From contig CP009479.1 of assembly GCA_000965745.1 (NCBI GenBank), positions 1,994,457 to 2,058,456 on the forward strand: 64,000 nt of DNA, in the 5' to 3' direction. The DNA comes from an uncultured archaeon (GTDB lineage: Archaea; Thermoplasmatota; Thermoplasmata; Thermoplasmatales; Thermoplasmataceae). Within the stretch, counting starts at the first letter, position 1. Every line of letters begins with the position of its first letter. Below the pieces are notes generated by a model, which searched no databases, was not told where the DNA came from, and saw nothing but the letters and a program-made list of their open reading frames with translations. Of the stretch, positions 8,346 through 16,254 are shown one piece after another. The translations under genes were made by a program, and so were the position numbers.

Positions 8346-9040
8346 TGGTATCTGGTAGGCCTGGGTATTATGTTGTACAGATAAGGTATCTGCTGTTGTG
8401 ATACCAGCCCTGTCTGATTCATCATTGTGAGGGTCTGAGACACTATCTGGTTTCCCCCTGCTCCGGGGTTAGGCAGAAAATCAAGCTGCATATACGACCC
8501 GGGCTTGAAAATCTTTGAGATGTTGTTTACCAGCTGTGGGGATGAAGATAGTGGGTTCACCGAGAGTGTCCTGTAGGCATACTGCACCGACGGGTACTCC
8601 GGGTTGACCTTTACAGGCTCAATGAAATAACCTGTGCTGGAAGCATAGTTGATGTCAGCAAGAATATAGTACTCTCCTGGGTTCGTGTAGGTGTGATTAA
8701 CCTCTACTGTGGAACTTCCACTGTAGTTCAATAGCTCGCTTGTTCCGTCACCAAAGTACACGGTCATGTTCTTGAAACTGCCTGTTGCAGTTATGTTGGT
8801 TGTGTACGTGCTGTTCTGACTGATTGCCCCTACCTGGCTGGACAGTGTGGCTGAAGGGCCACTGGGAGCCTGAGGCGCAGTGTAGTGAGTGGCGAGTAAG
8901 CCTCCAAGCACCCCTATCACTGCTATGAGGACAACAATCACAGCGATCCATTTCCCGGACGATTTTCCGCCTGATGGAGGTTTCTGCATTCCTATAGCAG
9001 GCTCTCCGGGAGTCTTCTCGTTGTTTTCATTACTGCTCAA
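8333..9040 (-). CDS. Family-5 solute-binding protein, N-terminal part with membrane anchor and PKD-like domain
   Basis: This 235-residue product begins with a Pro/Gly-rich cytoplasmic stretch, then one hydrophobic helix (WIAVIVVLIAVIGVLGGLL, about residues 31-49), then a PKD-like domain (VYFGDGTSE and HTYTNPGEYYILADI). It is the anchor end of the solute-binding protein continued in the next frame at 5691-8345. The start is a TTG at 9038-9040, preceded at a 9-base spacing by a strong AGGAGG ribosome site (9050-9055), unusual among the leaderless genes here. The frame ends in an out-of-place tail (RPTRYQCSL), consistent with a frameshift between about 8346 and 8420. Confidence 0.82.
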   Translation of the reverse strand: MSSNENNEKTPGEPAIGMQKPPSGGKSSGKWIAVIVVLIAVIGVLGGLLATHYTAPQAPSGPSATLSSQVGAISQNSTYTTNITATGSFKNMTVYFGDGTSELLNYSGSSTVEVNHTYTNPGEYYILADINYASSTGYFIEPVKVNPEYPSVQYAYRTLSVNPLSSSPQLVNNISKIFKPGSYMQLDFLPNPGAGGNQIVSQTLTMMNQTGLVSQQQIPYLYNIIPRPTRYQCSL

Positions 9041-9049
9041 GATAATTTT

Positions 9050-9055
9050 CCTCCT
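9050..9055 (-). promoter_or_regulatory. Strong Shine-Dalgarno site for TTG start at 9040
   Basis: On the minus strand AGGAGG lies nine bases before the TTG at 9038-9040. It decides the start of the anchor domain of the solute-binding protein, where no ATG is available in frame nearby. Confidence 0.7.
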
Positions 9056-9137
9056 GATTTATTGATTGATAGTGACTAGCAAGATAAACGTCTAATTTAA
9101 AGCTTTCTGAAATCTGCTGTACTCCGGAATATTTTAA

Positions 9138-9329
9138 TTATGGTAATTCACGGGATGAGGCCCTGCTTTCCCATGGAATTAACTGAAAATCGAGTGTTTT
9201 CCCACATATCTGGCAAGAGGCACCATTGTCAATGTTTAATAAGTGTAGATGGGATGAAAAAGTAATTCGGGCGTATTTTTTACAGCCTGTATACCTGGAT
9301 ATCCTGCAGACAATGCGAACAATGTTCAA
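9138..9329 (-). CDS. Possible small Cys-containing protein, translationally coupled
   Basis: This is a 63-residue frame with four cysteines (C8, C16, C39, C42) ending in a CQICGKTL knuckle like half of a zinc ribbon. Its TTG start overlaps the stop of the membrane-protein gene upstream as TTGA, the same arrangement as the ATGA overlaps elsewhere in this genome. That overlap and the CxxCG motif support a real gene. The weak start codon and short length count against it. If real, it is a small metal-binding partner of the membrane protein. Confidence 0.4.
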   Translation of the reverse strand: MNIVRIVCRISRYTGCKKYARITFSSHLHLLNIDNGASCQICGKTLDFQLIPWESRASSRELP

Positions 9330-9709
9330 TTGTTGTGGCTGCTTTCATTCTGCTTTCTCTGAACCCCATTCTTGCTGTGCCAGGATATGCTCATTATTCC
9401 TCCAAGCAGGCCGCCAATCGCCCCGATATATAGTCCGCCCGAGGTCCCTGCAAAACTGGTTACTGATAGTACCATCGTTATGGCACCCAGTATCCTGTGC
9501 CTGTCAGGGAAGATAAGCAATACTGCCCCTGTTGCGATGATTCCAGCTCCGGAGAGTGTTCCTATGAGGATGGCAATCAGGTCTAACACGGACTGGTCCC
9601 CGACATCAAAAAAACCCCTGATCGCTATTATGCCTATTGCGAGTATGAGCGCTCCGGACCCCATCGCAAGAATCCCTGAGTCATAAGGGCGTTTGTTTAG
9701 AACCTTCAT
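9326..9709 (-). CDS. Four-helix membrane protein of unknown function
   Basis: This 127-residue protein consists mainly of four hydrophobic segments: about residues 13-31 (ILAMGSGALILAIGIIAIR), 42-66, 71-86 and 90-106. The last two are Gly-rich. The C-terminus is hydrophilic (SKNGVQRKQNESSHNN). The arrangement resembles small integral membrane proteins that are common and uncharacterised in Thermoplasmatales. It lies between the archaellin and solute-binding-protein genes, all on the minus strand, and may share translation with the small Cys protein that overlaps its stop. I do not recognise a specific function. Confidence 0.72.
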   Translation of the reverse strand: MKVLNKRPYDSGILAMGSGALILAIGIIAIRGFFDVGDQSVLDLIAILIGTLSGAGIIATGAVLLIFPDRHRILGAITMVLSVTSFAGTSGGLYIGAIGGLLGGIMSISWHSKNGVQRKQNESSHNN

Positions 9710-9807
9710 TCAGGCTGTAAGTGCCATTCAATATTTAAGCATGAGAGGTGAGAATGCAAAAAAATAAAAAAATGGTGGTGAGGTGTCTATTTCAGCGTTA
9801 TGTGTCG

Positions 9808-10533
9808 TCACTGCAGCTGGACGACGTGAGTTACGAAATCAACGGGCGCTGTGAAGTCTATTATGGCCTGTGCCCCGTTCTGTGGTGTGACCTGCCCCGT
9901 TACCTGGGCGTTCTGCGTTATGTTCGTTCCGAACGTGTTCGTAACATTAACCACGATTGCAGCCTGGTCCCCTGCAGACATTACAGGATAGCTTGCAACC
10001 ATCGAGTGTTGCGGGTCAAATGTCACCAGCACACCGAAACTTGTCGGGTTCCCTTTAGCGGTACTAAGGTTGTTCCACGCAGATATTCCGAATATGTTAG
10101 TTGACCCTCCATGCGATATGTCTGCAAAGACGGACGAGTTGTATACGAGCACTGCCGTTACCCCTCCGACTGTCAGAGTAAGACTGACATTTCCAAGGTC
10201 AATGGCACTATTGCCGGCATTCGGGGATACGAATATGGCGAGCAGGGAAACTCCACCGGCCTCAGTTGGGTGAGCACTGTCATATCCAAGTATCTGTGTT
10301 TCGATTATACCACTTGATACCTGCCTTATTGTTGTGGTGCCTGTGGATGATGCCTTTTGCTGCAGTATTCCCGCTGTATGGATCAGCACGGAGGCAGCAA
10401 CAGCAGCTACAAGGACCATGGCGATGAAGATGATCAGGACACCTATTCCTGTTTCAGCCTTTACATCTGCCTTGAGGCTAAGTTGTTTCTTGATGAATCG
10501 GGTGGATATAACCAGATATTTGCTTAGTATCAT
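9808..10533 (-). CDS. Archaellin (archaeal flagellin)
   Basis: This 241-residue protein is a structural subunit of the archaellum or a related filament. After a basic leader (FIKKQLSLKADVKAETG) comes the archaellin signature GIGVLIIFIAMVLVAAVAASVLI, split here as a class III signal and filament-core helix at about residues 29-51. The outer domain is Ser/Thr/Gly-rich with several N-glycosylation sequons. The leader is longer than usual and no nearer start codon is in frame; a GAGG-type ribosome site lies just upstream. None of the other archaellum genes (flaHIJ and so on) is in the window, so this is a detached archaellin gene. Confidence 0.9.
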   Translation of the reverse strand: MILSKYLVISTRFIKKQLSLKADVKAETGIGVLIIFIAMVLVAAVAASVLIHTAGILQQKASSTGTTTIRQVSSGIIETQILGYDSAHPTEAGGVSLLAIFVSPNAGNSAIDLGNVSLTLTVGGVTAVLVYNSSVFADISHGGSTNIFGISAWNNLSTAKGNPTSFGVLVTFDPQHSMVASYPVMSAGDQAAIVVNVTNTFGTNITQNAQVTGQVTPQNGAQAIIDFTAPVDFVTHVVQLQ

Positions 10534-10715
10534 ATCTAACCTCGCACCTAGTTTAGTATGCTGTTATGTATATGGTCTGGCAAGTATATAAGGAGCTTAA
10601 TGCTAGGAATGCGAAATTTTCGCAGTCTTCAGACACTTCCGCATAAATTCCTACATAGGATTATACCACTTTTACTGCCTAAAAACAGGTAACTTCGCGT
10701 GCAAAAAACGCTTTT

Positions 10716-11579
10716 ATGAGAAATACGGAATCTTCTCCCGGTAACATGTTAACAGGAGCAGATAAGAACTTCATAGTTCAGAGTGTGGAGAACGGTTACC
10801 GGGTAGTGGACCTCGCCAAGATGTTCAATGTTACCCCAAGGAGGATACAGCAGATCATCAAGGAGAGTTCAGAGGAAGGGCAGGACAGGAAGAAATCCAC
10901 CGAGATAACCTCTGATGTGGCCCATGAGATAGAGGAGCTCTGGAGCGCATACAAAATAGGTTCCAGGACAATCTACTATCTTCTAAAGAGCAAGGGGAGG
11001 AATGTTTCCTACTACCAGGTGTACAACTTCATGAAGGAGAAGAAGATGGTTAAGCAGAAGCAGAGCAGGGCCAACAAATCCATGTATGACGCACAGAACC
11101 GCCCTCTTAGCAACATACTGATGGATTACCACCAGACACGCCTTGACTACCCATATGCCATCGTGTGTGTAGACCAGGCCACAAAAAAGGTCCTTTCAAT
11201 CACGGAGTCGAGGAAGATAACCAAAGACGTTATGGAATCAACCATCAACAACCTGTCTTTCTTCCACGACAAGACTGACATCAAGATTGACAAACTCATT
11301 CTCAGAAGCGGCATACTGACAATACTCTATGGCGCAACTGACCTCAAGTACTCAATCAGGAAGAAAGGGATAGAGAACGTGGAATCAGACAAGAATGGGG
11401 GGAAGGTGCATCTTGCGCTGTCAAAGTTCTGGCAGAGTTATGACAAATTCAGATGGACATTTGACAACTCGTCGGATTTTGTATACTGGTACAACAACCG
11501 CCCGGTAATGAAGAGCGACAACAGGGTCACAACACCCAACCAAATAATGGAGCAGTATCTGGTCAACCAGCAGTCCTGA
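10716..11579 (+). CDS. DDE-type transposase-like protein with altered catalytic residues
   Basis: This 287-residue protein has the layout of an IS481/IS3-like integrase-fold transposase: an N-terminal helix-turn-helix (GYRVVDLAKMFNVTPRRIQQ, residues 28-46), an rve-like core and a C-terminal YWYNNRPV motif. The first catalytic Asp can be matched to D137 (LMDYHQ). The second Asp, expected before xG, is R197 (LRSG), and the Glu expected in NGxxE is H232 (NGGKVH). It is probably unable to cut DNA and may be a retired or domesticated DNA-binding protein. No terminal inverted repeats were seen. A TATA-like CTTTTATGAG at 10710-10719 makes the ATG at 10746 an alternative start. Confidence 0.75.
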   Translation: MRNTESSPGNMLTGADKNFIVQSVENGYRVVDLAKMFNVTPRRIQQIIKESSEEGQDRKKSTEITSDVAHEIEELWSAYKIGSRTIYYLLKSKGRNVSYYQVYNFMKEKKMVKQKQSRANKSMYDAQNRPLSNILMDYHQTRLDYPYAIVCVDQATKKVLSITESRKITKDVMESTINNLSFFHDKTDIKIDKLILRSGILTILYGATDLKYSIRKKGIENVESDKNGGKVHLALSKFWQSYDKFRWTFDNSSDFVYWYNNRPVMKSDNRVTTPNQIMEQYLVNQQS

Positions 11580-11756
11580 ATTCGGGTTCGGCTGGTTTCC
11601 CGGTATTCAACTATTTCTTTCCTGTTGGCGTTGACGGATACTTCACTCAACACCACCGTATTTCTCCAAATGATTTTTGCAGGCCAGGCGACAGCATTAA
11701 TGCCTGTAATACTCATGAATGCCGGAGAATCACCATTTTCTGACAGATTGCAGGGC

Positions 11757-12509
11757 CTATTGGAAAATTGCCGGGCGCCTGCCCTTGAATTCTTTGCCGG
11801 AACTTGTGTCAAATATGTCAAAATCCACCCCGAAGGTCTCGTTCAGGTATTCTCTGTTCATTGTAGAATCAGTTTCACCGGAATGGAGGACAGTTCCATT
11901 CCTCATCAGCACAACTTCGTCCGCAAGCGAATGGACAGCCCCCAGGTCGTGCATTACAACAACGATGGTCCTGCCACTTTCCTTCAGCCGCCCAATAACC
12001 TGGTTTACAAGGAGTTGCTTATCAACATCCAGGAAAGTGGTGGGCTCGTCCATCAGCATAATCTCCGCATTCTGGTAGATGGACCCGGCAAGCGTGACCA
12101 GCCTCCGCTCCCCTCCGCTCAGATTCGAAAACTTTCTGTCTATGAGGTGCTCTATCTCGAATTCCCTCAGGGCATCAACCATATCGGTTTCGCTGTCGTC
12201 TCTGCTGTACCCGGAAACCGAAAGAACCTCCCTGACAGTGAAGCCAAGAGGATCAAAAATCTCCTGCTGGACAAATGACACCTTCCTTGACAACTCTTTG
12301 AATTCATACTCATGGAGAGCCTTTCCGTCGACCGTTATATCTCCGTGGCTGGCCTTTACCCCACCATTCAGCAGCTTCAGAAGCGTAGACTTTCCTGATC
12401 CGTTTTTGCCGATTATTCCTGTGACTGCACCCTTCGTGATGACAAGATCAGGGCATTCCAGCTGAAATCCCCCTTTCCTGTATACAACATCACTTACCCT
12501 AATGCTCAT
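11757..12509 (-). CDS. Iron-siderophore/cobalamin-type ABC importer, ATP-binding protein
   Basis: This is the ATPase of a FecCD/BtuCD-class importer. Walker A is GKNGSGKST (residues 34-42 from this start), the signature is LSGGE (130-134) and Walker B is MLMDEPT, followed by an H-loop (VVMHDLG). The gene overlaps the permease gene by about 11 bases, so the two are co-translated. The frame also has an ATG two codons earlier (12515); MSIRVSDV fits the family better. Substrate cannot be read from the ATPase; the binding protein two genes upstream belongs to the iron/cobalamin group. Confidence 0.92.
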   Translation of the reverse strand: MSIRVSDVVYRKGGFQLECPDLVITKGAVTGIIGKNGSGKSTLLKLLNGGVKASHGDITVDGKALHEYEFKELSRKVSFVQQEIFDPLGFTVREVLSVSGYSRDDSETDMVDALREFEIEHLIDRKFSNLSGGERRLVTLAGSIYQNAEIMLMDEPTTFLDVDKQLLVNQVIGRLKESGRTIVVVMHDLGAVHSLADEVVLMRNGTVLHSGETDSTMNREYLNETFGVDFDIFDTSSGKEFKGRRPAIFQ

Positions 12510-13572
12510 AAACACCTCCGGAGAGCCTTCTCAGAAGGTACATGAAGACTGGCACCCCGATCATCCCGGTGACAACCCCTATTGGGACCACCTCACCGGT
12601 AATCACTACCCTTGATATGTCATCTGCCGCAAGAAGGAAGATTGCGCCCATTATTGCAGAAGAAGGTATTACAAACCTGTTTGACCCTCCGTAAAGAAGT
12701 CTCGATATGTGTGGCATTATGAGGCCTACAAATCCTATTATCCCGCTCACTGAGACCGCTGCAGAAACGCTGAGGGTAACAAGTACTATCATGACCCTTT
12801 TCACGTTTTCTACCGATACTCCAACAGATCTTGCGTGGAACTCCCCCAGCTGCAGGGCATCAAGTTCCCTGTGATATAGTGAAATTATCAGAGAAGTTGA
12901 GATCACAATCGCTGATACTGGAAGCAGCTCTGTCCAGGTTATGCCGCTCAGGGAACCGAGAAGCCAGAAAAATGCCGCGCCCTGCAGTTTTACATTGGTG
13001 AAGAGCATGAGGGCCACAAGAGACGAAACGAACAATGATATGGCAATCCCGGTCAGAAGAAGGTAAGTCGGGCTTACCTTCCCTCCTCTGAGGGCAAACA
13101 TGTAAACTATGCCTACCACTGCAATTGAAAAAATGAAAGCCATCAGCGGAACTGTGAAGATTCCGAACAATGTCAGGCCGAACATTATTGATGCGACAGC
13201 ACCAAGTGATGCGCCGCTCGAAAGGCCTATGATATATGGCTCCGTGATTGGATTTCTGAACAGGCTCTGTATAACTGCACCCCCTATTCCCAGAGATGCG
13301 CCAACCAATATTCCTCCAATTACCTCAGGCTCCCTCAGAAAGACAATGATTCCATAGTCCTTCCCGCTGACCGTGAATGAAAGAAAGTGCCCAAGAACGG
13401 GTATCTGTTTGAGGTATATCACGATGACATCCGCGGCCTGAATTCTGACCGGCCCGATAAATGTCGACAGGATTGCCATAAAAAAAAGGAGGATAGCTGA
13501 GGCTACGATCCCTGCTATCTTTATGTTCCTGAAGGAACGCGCATTCAACCTGTCGCTCTCATTTTTGAGCAA
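12499..13572 (-). CDS. FecCD-family ABC permease (iron/cobalamin importer)
   Basis: This 357-residue membrane protein is the dimeric channel of the importer. It has about ten membrane helices and the family signature around GGAVIQSLFRNPITEPYIIG (residues 107-126), followed by GASLGAVASI. A second conserved motif, GFVGLIMPHISRLLYGG, contains the coupling helix that touches the ATPase. It lies between the binding protein gene, seven bases upstream, and the ATPase gene, which overlaps its 3' end. The order binding protein, permease, ATPase forms one operon. Confidence 0.93.
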   Translation of the reverse strand: MLKNESDRLNARSFRNIKIAGIVASAILLFFMAILSTFIGPVRIQAADVIVIYLKQIPVLGHFLSFTVSGKDYGIIVFLREPEVIGGILVGASLGIGGAVIQSLFRNPITEPYIIGLSSGASLGAVASIMFGLTLFGIFTVPLMAFIFSIAVVGIVYMFALRGGKVSPTYLLLTGIAISLFVSSLVALMLFTNVKLQGAAFFWLLGSLSGITWTELLPVSAIVISTSLIISLYHRELDALQLGEFHARSVGVSVENVKRVMIVLVTLSVSAAVSVSGIIGFVGLIMPHISRLLYGGSNRFVIPSSAIMGAIFLLAADDISRVVITGEVVPIGVVTGMIGVPVFMYLLRRLSGGVYEH

Positions 13573-13579
13573 AACACAG

Positions 13580-14557
13580 TCACCCCGTTATCAGCGGATC
13601 AGGATTATCCTGTATCCCCAACGGAAATGCCGGTAATTTAACGTTTATCCCGTAGGCTTCCTGGACCATCCAGGCAATGGCGTAGATAACCCTGAAATTA
13701 GGCTCGGTAAATATGCTCTCGTTGGGCAGGACAAAGACTTTTCCATTTTGCACTGCAGTGGAATTATTGAAGGGATACACGCTGAGAGCGGATTTATTGA
13801 CATACTGATCCAGGAATATCACCTGTGGGGAGTTGTTTGCCAGAACTTCCGGCGATATGGGGACAAAGCCACCCGTAAGATTCAGCGCGACATTCCTGAG
13901 GTGTGCATAGTCGAAGAAATCGTTGAAGAACGTGCCATTTCCGGTGGTGTAAATCCCCCCACTGCTGCTCAGGTAGTAGAAAGCAGAAAGTTCAGCGGAT
14001 GAGTTTATCTTTCCCGTTGCGTTGGATATCGCGCCCAGGGACTGGTTCATCCAGATGTTCAGCATTGAGGCATTCTTCTCTTTTCCCGTGATCTCCCCAA
14101 GAAGAGTGTTCTGCTGCTCAATGCCCGTAATCCCCGATCCTGCTCCGGCATTAAGAAATACATAATTTATTCCGGCGTCGAGGAGTTTCGTAATCTGTCC
14201 CTGGGAATAGCCTGAATCAAAAGATATAACCGCCTGCGGGCTGAGGTTGAAGATTTCCTCAAGGTTCATTGATGGATATGATCCAACTACCGGAAGGGTT
14301 GAGTTCTGGGGGTATGACCCATAACCGCTGTCACCCACAAGATAGCTGTAAGCCCCTATTGCATACAGATTCGCGGTTGCAGCAGGATCCAGTGAGACAA
14401 TTCTTGTAGTTTTGTATGAAAGATTGTCCCCGGATGAGACCGTAATTACCTGTCCCTTCTCCTGTTTATGCCCATGGATTTCATAGAAGCCAAAACCGCT
14501 AAGAAGCAGAACAGCCACCACTATCAAAGATATTATTGCTTTTATGTTGCTTTTCAT
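13580..14557 (-). CDS. ABC importer substrate-binding protein (BtuF/FepB-like)
   Basis: This 325-residue protein is the extracellular binding component. A single N-terminal hydrophobic helix (about residues 7-24) anchors or exports it. The fold is the two-lobe helical-backbone type: TRIVSLDPAATANLYAIGAYSYLVG is the classic first lobe, with NLEEIFNLSPQAVISF and the long linker helix after it. The ligand is probably an iron-siderophore, haem or cobalamin; the sequence does not decide which. It is the first gene of the operon, directly behind a palindromic operator at 14575-14601, which suggests metal-controlled expression. Confidence 0.88.
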   Translation of the reverse strand: MKSNIKAIISLIVVAVLLLSGFGFYEIHGHKQEKGQVITVSSGDNLSYKTTRIVSLDPAATANLYAIGAYSYLVGDSGYGSYPQNSTLPVVGSYPSMNLEEIFNLSPQAVISFDSGYSQGQITKLLDAGINYVFLNAGAGSGITGIEQQNTLLGEITGKEKNASMLNIWMNQSLGAISNATGKINSSAELSAFYYLSSSGGIYTTGNGTFFNDFFDYAHLRNVALNLTGGFVPISPEVLANNSPQVIFLDQYVNKSALSVYPFNNSTAVQNGKVFVLPNESIFTEPNFRVIYAIAWMVQEAYGINVKLPAFPLGIQDNPDPLITG

Positions 14558-14574
14558 TCGAACACCATAAGTCT

Positions 14575-14601
14575 ACTTCAGTTTAGTGAAGTTGACTTCA
14601 C
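14575..14601. promoter_or_regulatory. Overlapping inverted repeats, likely operator of the ABC importer operon
   Basis: Two inverted repeats overlap here. GTGAAGT-TG-ACTTCAC (14586-14601) has perfect 7-base arms. ACTTCA-gtttag-TGAAGT (14575-14580 with 14587-14592) has perfect 6-base arms. They sit 18-44 bases before the ATG at 14557, where transcription would start if GTTTTAATTG at about 14602-14611 is the TATA box. Size and position fit an archaeal DtxR/MntR-type metal repressor site. The regulator is an inference. Confidence 0.6.
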
Positions 14602-14712
14602 AATTAAAACTTTCGCACCTGGGTTTTTTCACAGTGGACCCTCAAAAACAGCACCTCCGGTTAAATCCGGTATTTAAGCAATGTCAGAGTCTCCTGAGCC
14701 ATTGACATCCCG

Positions 14713-16254
14713 TCAGGGAAACAGAGCGGGAATGTCCTTGGAAACGTTGGCAACTAGAAGTTTGGGACCGCTTCCCTCCGCTAGCCAGTCAAGTTCCCTG
14801 AGGTCTTTGTCAGCTATACGAGAAGGCACACCAAACGATTCTGAAATACTGGAGATATCATTTCTGAAAGTGAAATATGGGGCATTTTCCACTCCGGGAT
14901 AGAAGCTCCTTGAAAAACTCTTCAGAATAGTGTATCCTTCATTGTTGAGGACAAGTATCTTCACCGGCAGGTTATAGTGCGATATGGTCCAGAGCGTCTG
15001 TATTGTGTACATGAGCGCGCCATCTCCCACGATCTCCAGCACCTTGGGCGAATGAAGTGAGATTCCAGCGGCCGCGGGCAGGCCCCATCCGAGTTGGCCA
15101 CTCTTCGCTGTGAAATAGGATTTGTCCCTGTAGCCCATGGTTGACCTCACAAGCGGTGATGATGAAATGGCTTCGTCAACAATTACATGCCGTGAAAAAC
15201 TGTTCCTGGCCTTGGCAATAACGTATGAAGCCCCCATGCTCTTTTTCTCCCTGGCGGCAGCACTTCTGCCGGAAAGGTCAGATTCCCGCCTGTAGTTGCC
15301 AATTTTTCCAACACGGTTTTCAAGAGCCTCCATAAAAAGTCCCGGGTTGCTCGTGATATACTCGCCATGCCTGTAGCTCGGAGAAAGGGATACCGTTATG
15401 ATCTTCTTCCCCGGCAGCAGCCTTGAAGGTAGGTAAGGGTACATGGTGAGGTCACCCCCAAAGTTCAGAATCAGGTCATGTGAAAGAAGGGACATATTGA
15501 TCGACGAAGTGGCTGGCGCAAGGTCACCTGAAAATCTCTCATTGCTGCTCCTGAAAGGGGCTCTGCTTGCAAACGGCTCTGCAAAAACCTGGCATCCAAA
15601 CCTGTTCGCAAAATGTTCTGCCTTGTCAAGCATGCCGTATTCATCAAGCTCGCCCCCCATAATCACGGCAGGGCTCCTGCTTTCCGAAATGCATCTGAGA
15701 ACGTATTCGACGGCATCACTGTCAACCAGCGATGTGTTGGGTACCGAATAGCCGGCGCGGTTGTAATCAGCTTCAAGGTCCATTACGTCCATGGGGAACG
15801 ATAGGAAAACCGGCCCCATCGGAGGCTCAAGGCTGATGGAATATGCCCTTTTCATCGCTTTCTCTATGTCTTCAGCACTCTTCACTTCGTAACTGTACTT
15901 GGCAGCGTCCCCAACCAGAGACTGGAGATCATGCCAAAGCAAAGGTTCGTAGTAGGCATGCCTCGTGTCCTGCTGTCCTGCGGTTATTATCACAGGGGAA
16001 TGATTTTGCCTTGCAGTATGAATGAATGCCATGGAGTTGGCAACACCCGGCATGGCATGCAGGTTTACAAGCGCAGGCCTCCCGGAGAATTGCGCATAAC
16101 CATCTGCCATTCCCACTGCCAGTGAGTCATGAAGAGTCAGGATATAGTCGTCGACGCCTCGCAGCATGGGTATCTCAGTAGAGCCGGGATTTCCGAAGAC
16201 AGGCCCCAGCTTCAGCTCCCTGAGCGCTTCTCTGAATATTTCATATCCTTTCAT
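14713..16254 (-). CDS. Thiamin-diphosphate-dependent 2-oxoacid decarboxylase, benzoylformate decarboxylase-like
   Basis: This 513-residue enzyme has the three-domain ThDP fold. FGNPGSTEIP holds Ser25 and NLHAMPG holds His66; both match active-site residues of bacterial benzoylformate decarboxylase. The ThDP/Mg motif is GDGALMYTIQ through LNNEGY near the C-terminus. Where the family has the Glu that activates ThDP there is Asp43 (LHDSLAVG), and the second active-site His is not obvious. It should decarboxylate an aromatic or branched 2-oxoacid, or act as a carboligase. The start codon overlaps the stop of the 2-hydroxyacid dehydrogenase gene (TGATG), so the two are coupled and probably act on related substrates. 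Confidence 0.82.
   Translation of the reverse strand: MKGYEIFREALRELKLGPVFGNPGSTEIPMLRGVDDYILTLHDSLAVGMADGYAQFSGRPALVNLHAMPGVANSMAFIHTARQNHSPVIITAGQQDTRHAYYEPLLWHDLQSLVGDAAKYSYEVKSAEDIEKAMKRAYSISLEPPMGPVFLSFPMDVMDLEADYNRAGYSVPNTSLVDSDAVEYVLRCISESRSPAVIMGGELDEYGMLDKAEHFANRFGCQVFAEPFASRAPFRSSNERFSGDLAPATSSINMSLLSHDLILNFGGDLTMYPYLPSRLLPGKKIITVSLSPSYRHGEYITSNPGLFMEALENRVGKIGNYRRESDLSGRSAAAREKKSMGASYVIAKARNSFSRHVIVDEAISSSPLVRSTMGYRDKSYFTAKSGQLGWGLPAAAGISLHSPKVLEIVGDGALMYTIQTLWTISHYNLPVKILVLNNEGYTILKSFSRSFYPGVENAPYFTFRNDISSISESFGVPSRIADKDLRELDWLAEGSGPKLLVANVSKDIPALFP

Noticed and set aside
11438-11821. 127-codon minus-strand ORF overlapping the transposase and ABC ATPase genes
   Set aside because: Most of it is antisense to the transposase or out of frame with the ATPase; the short part in the gap shows no clear family.
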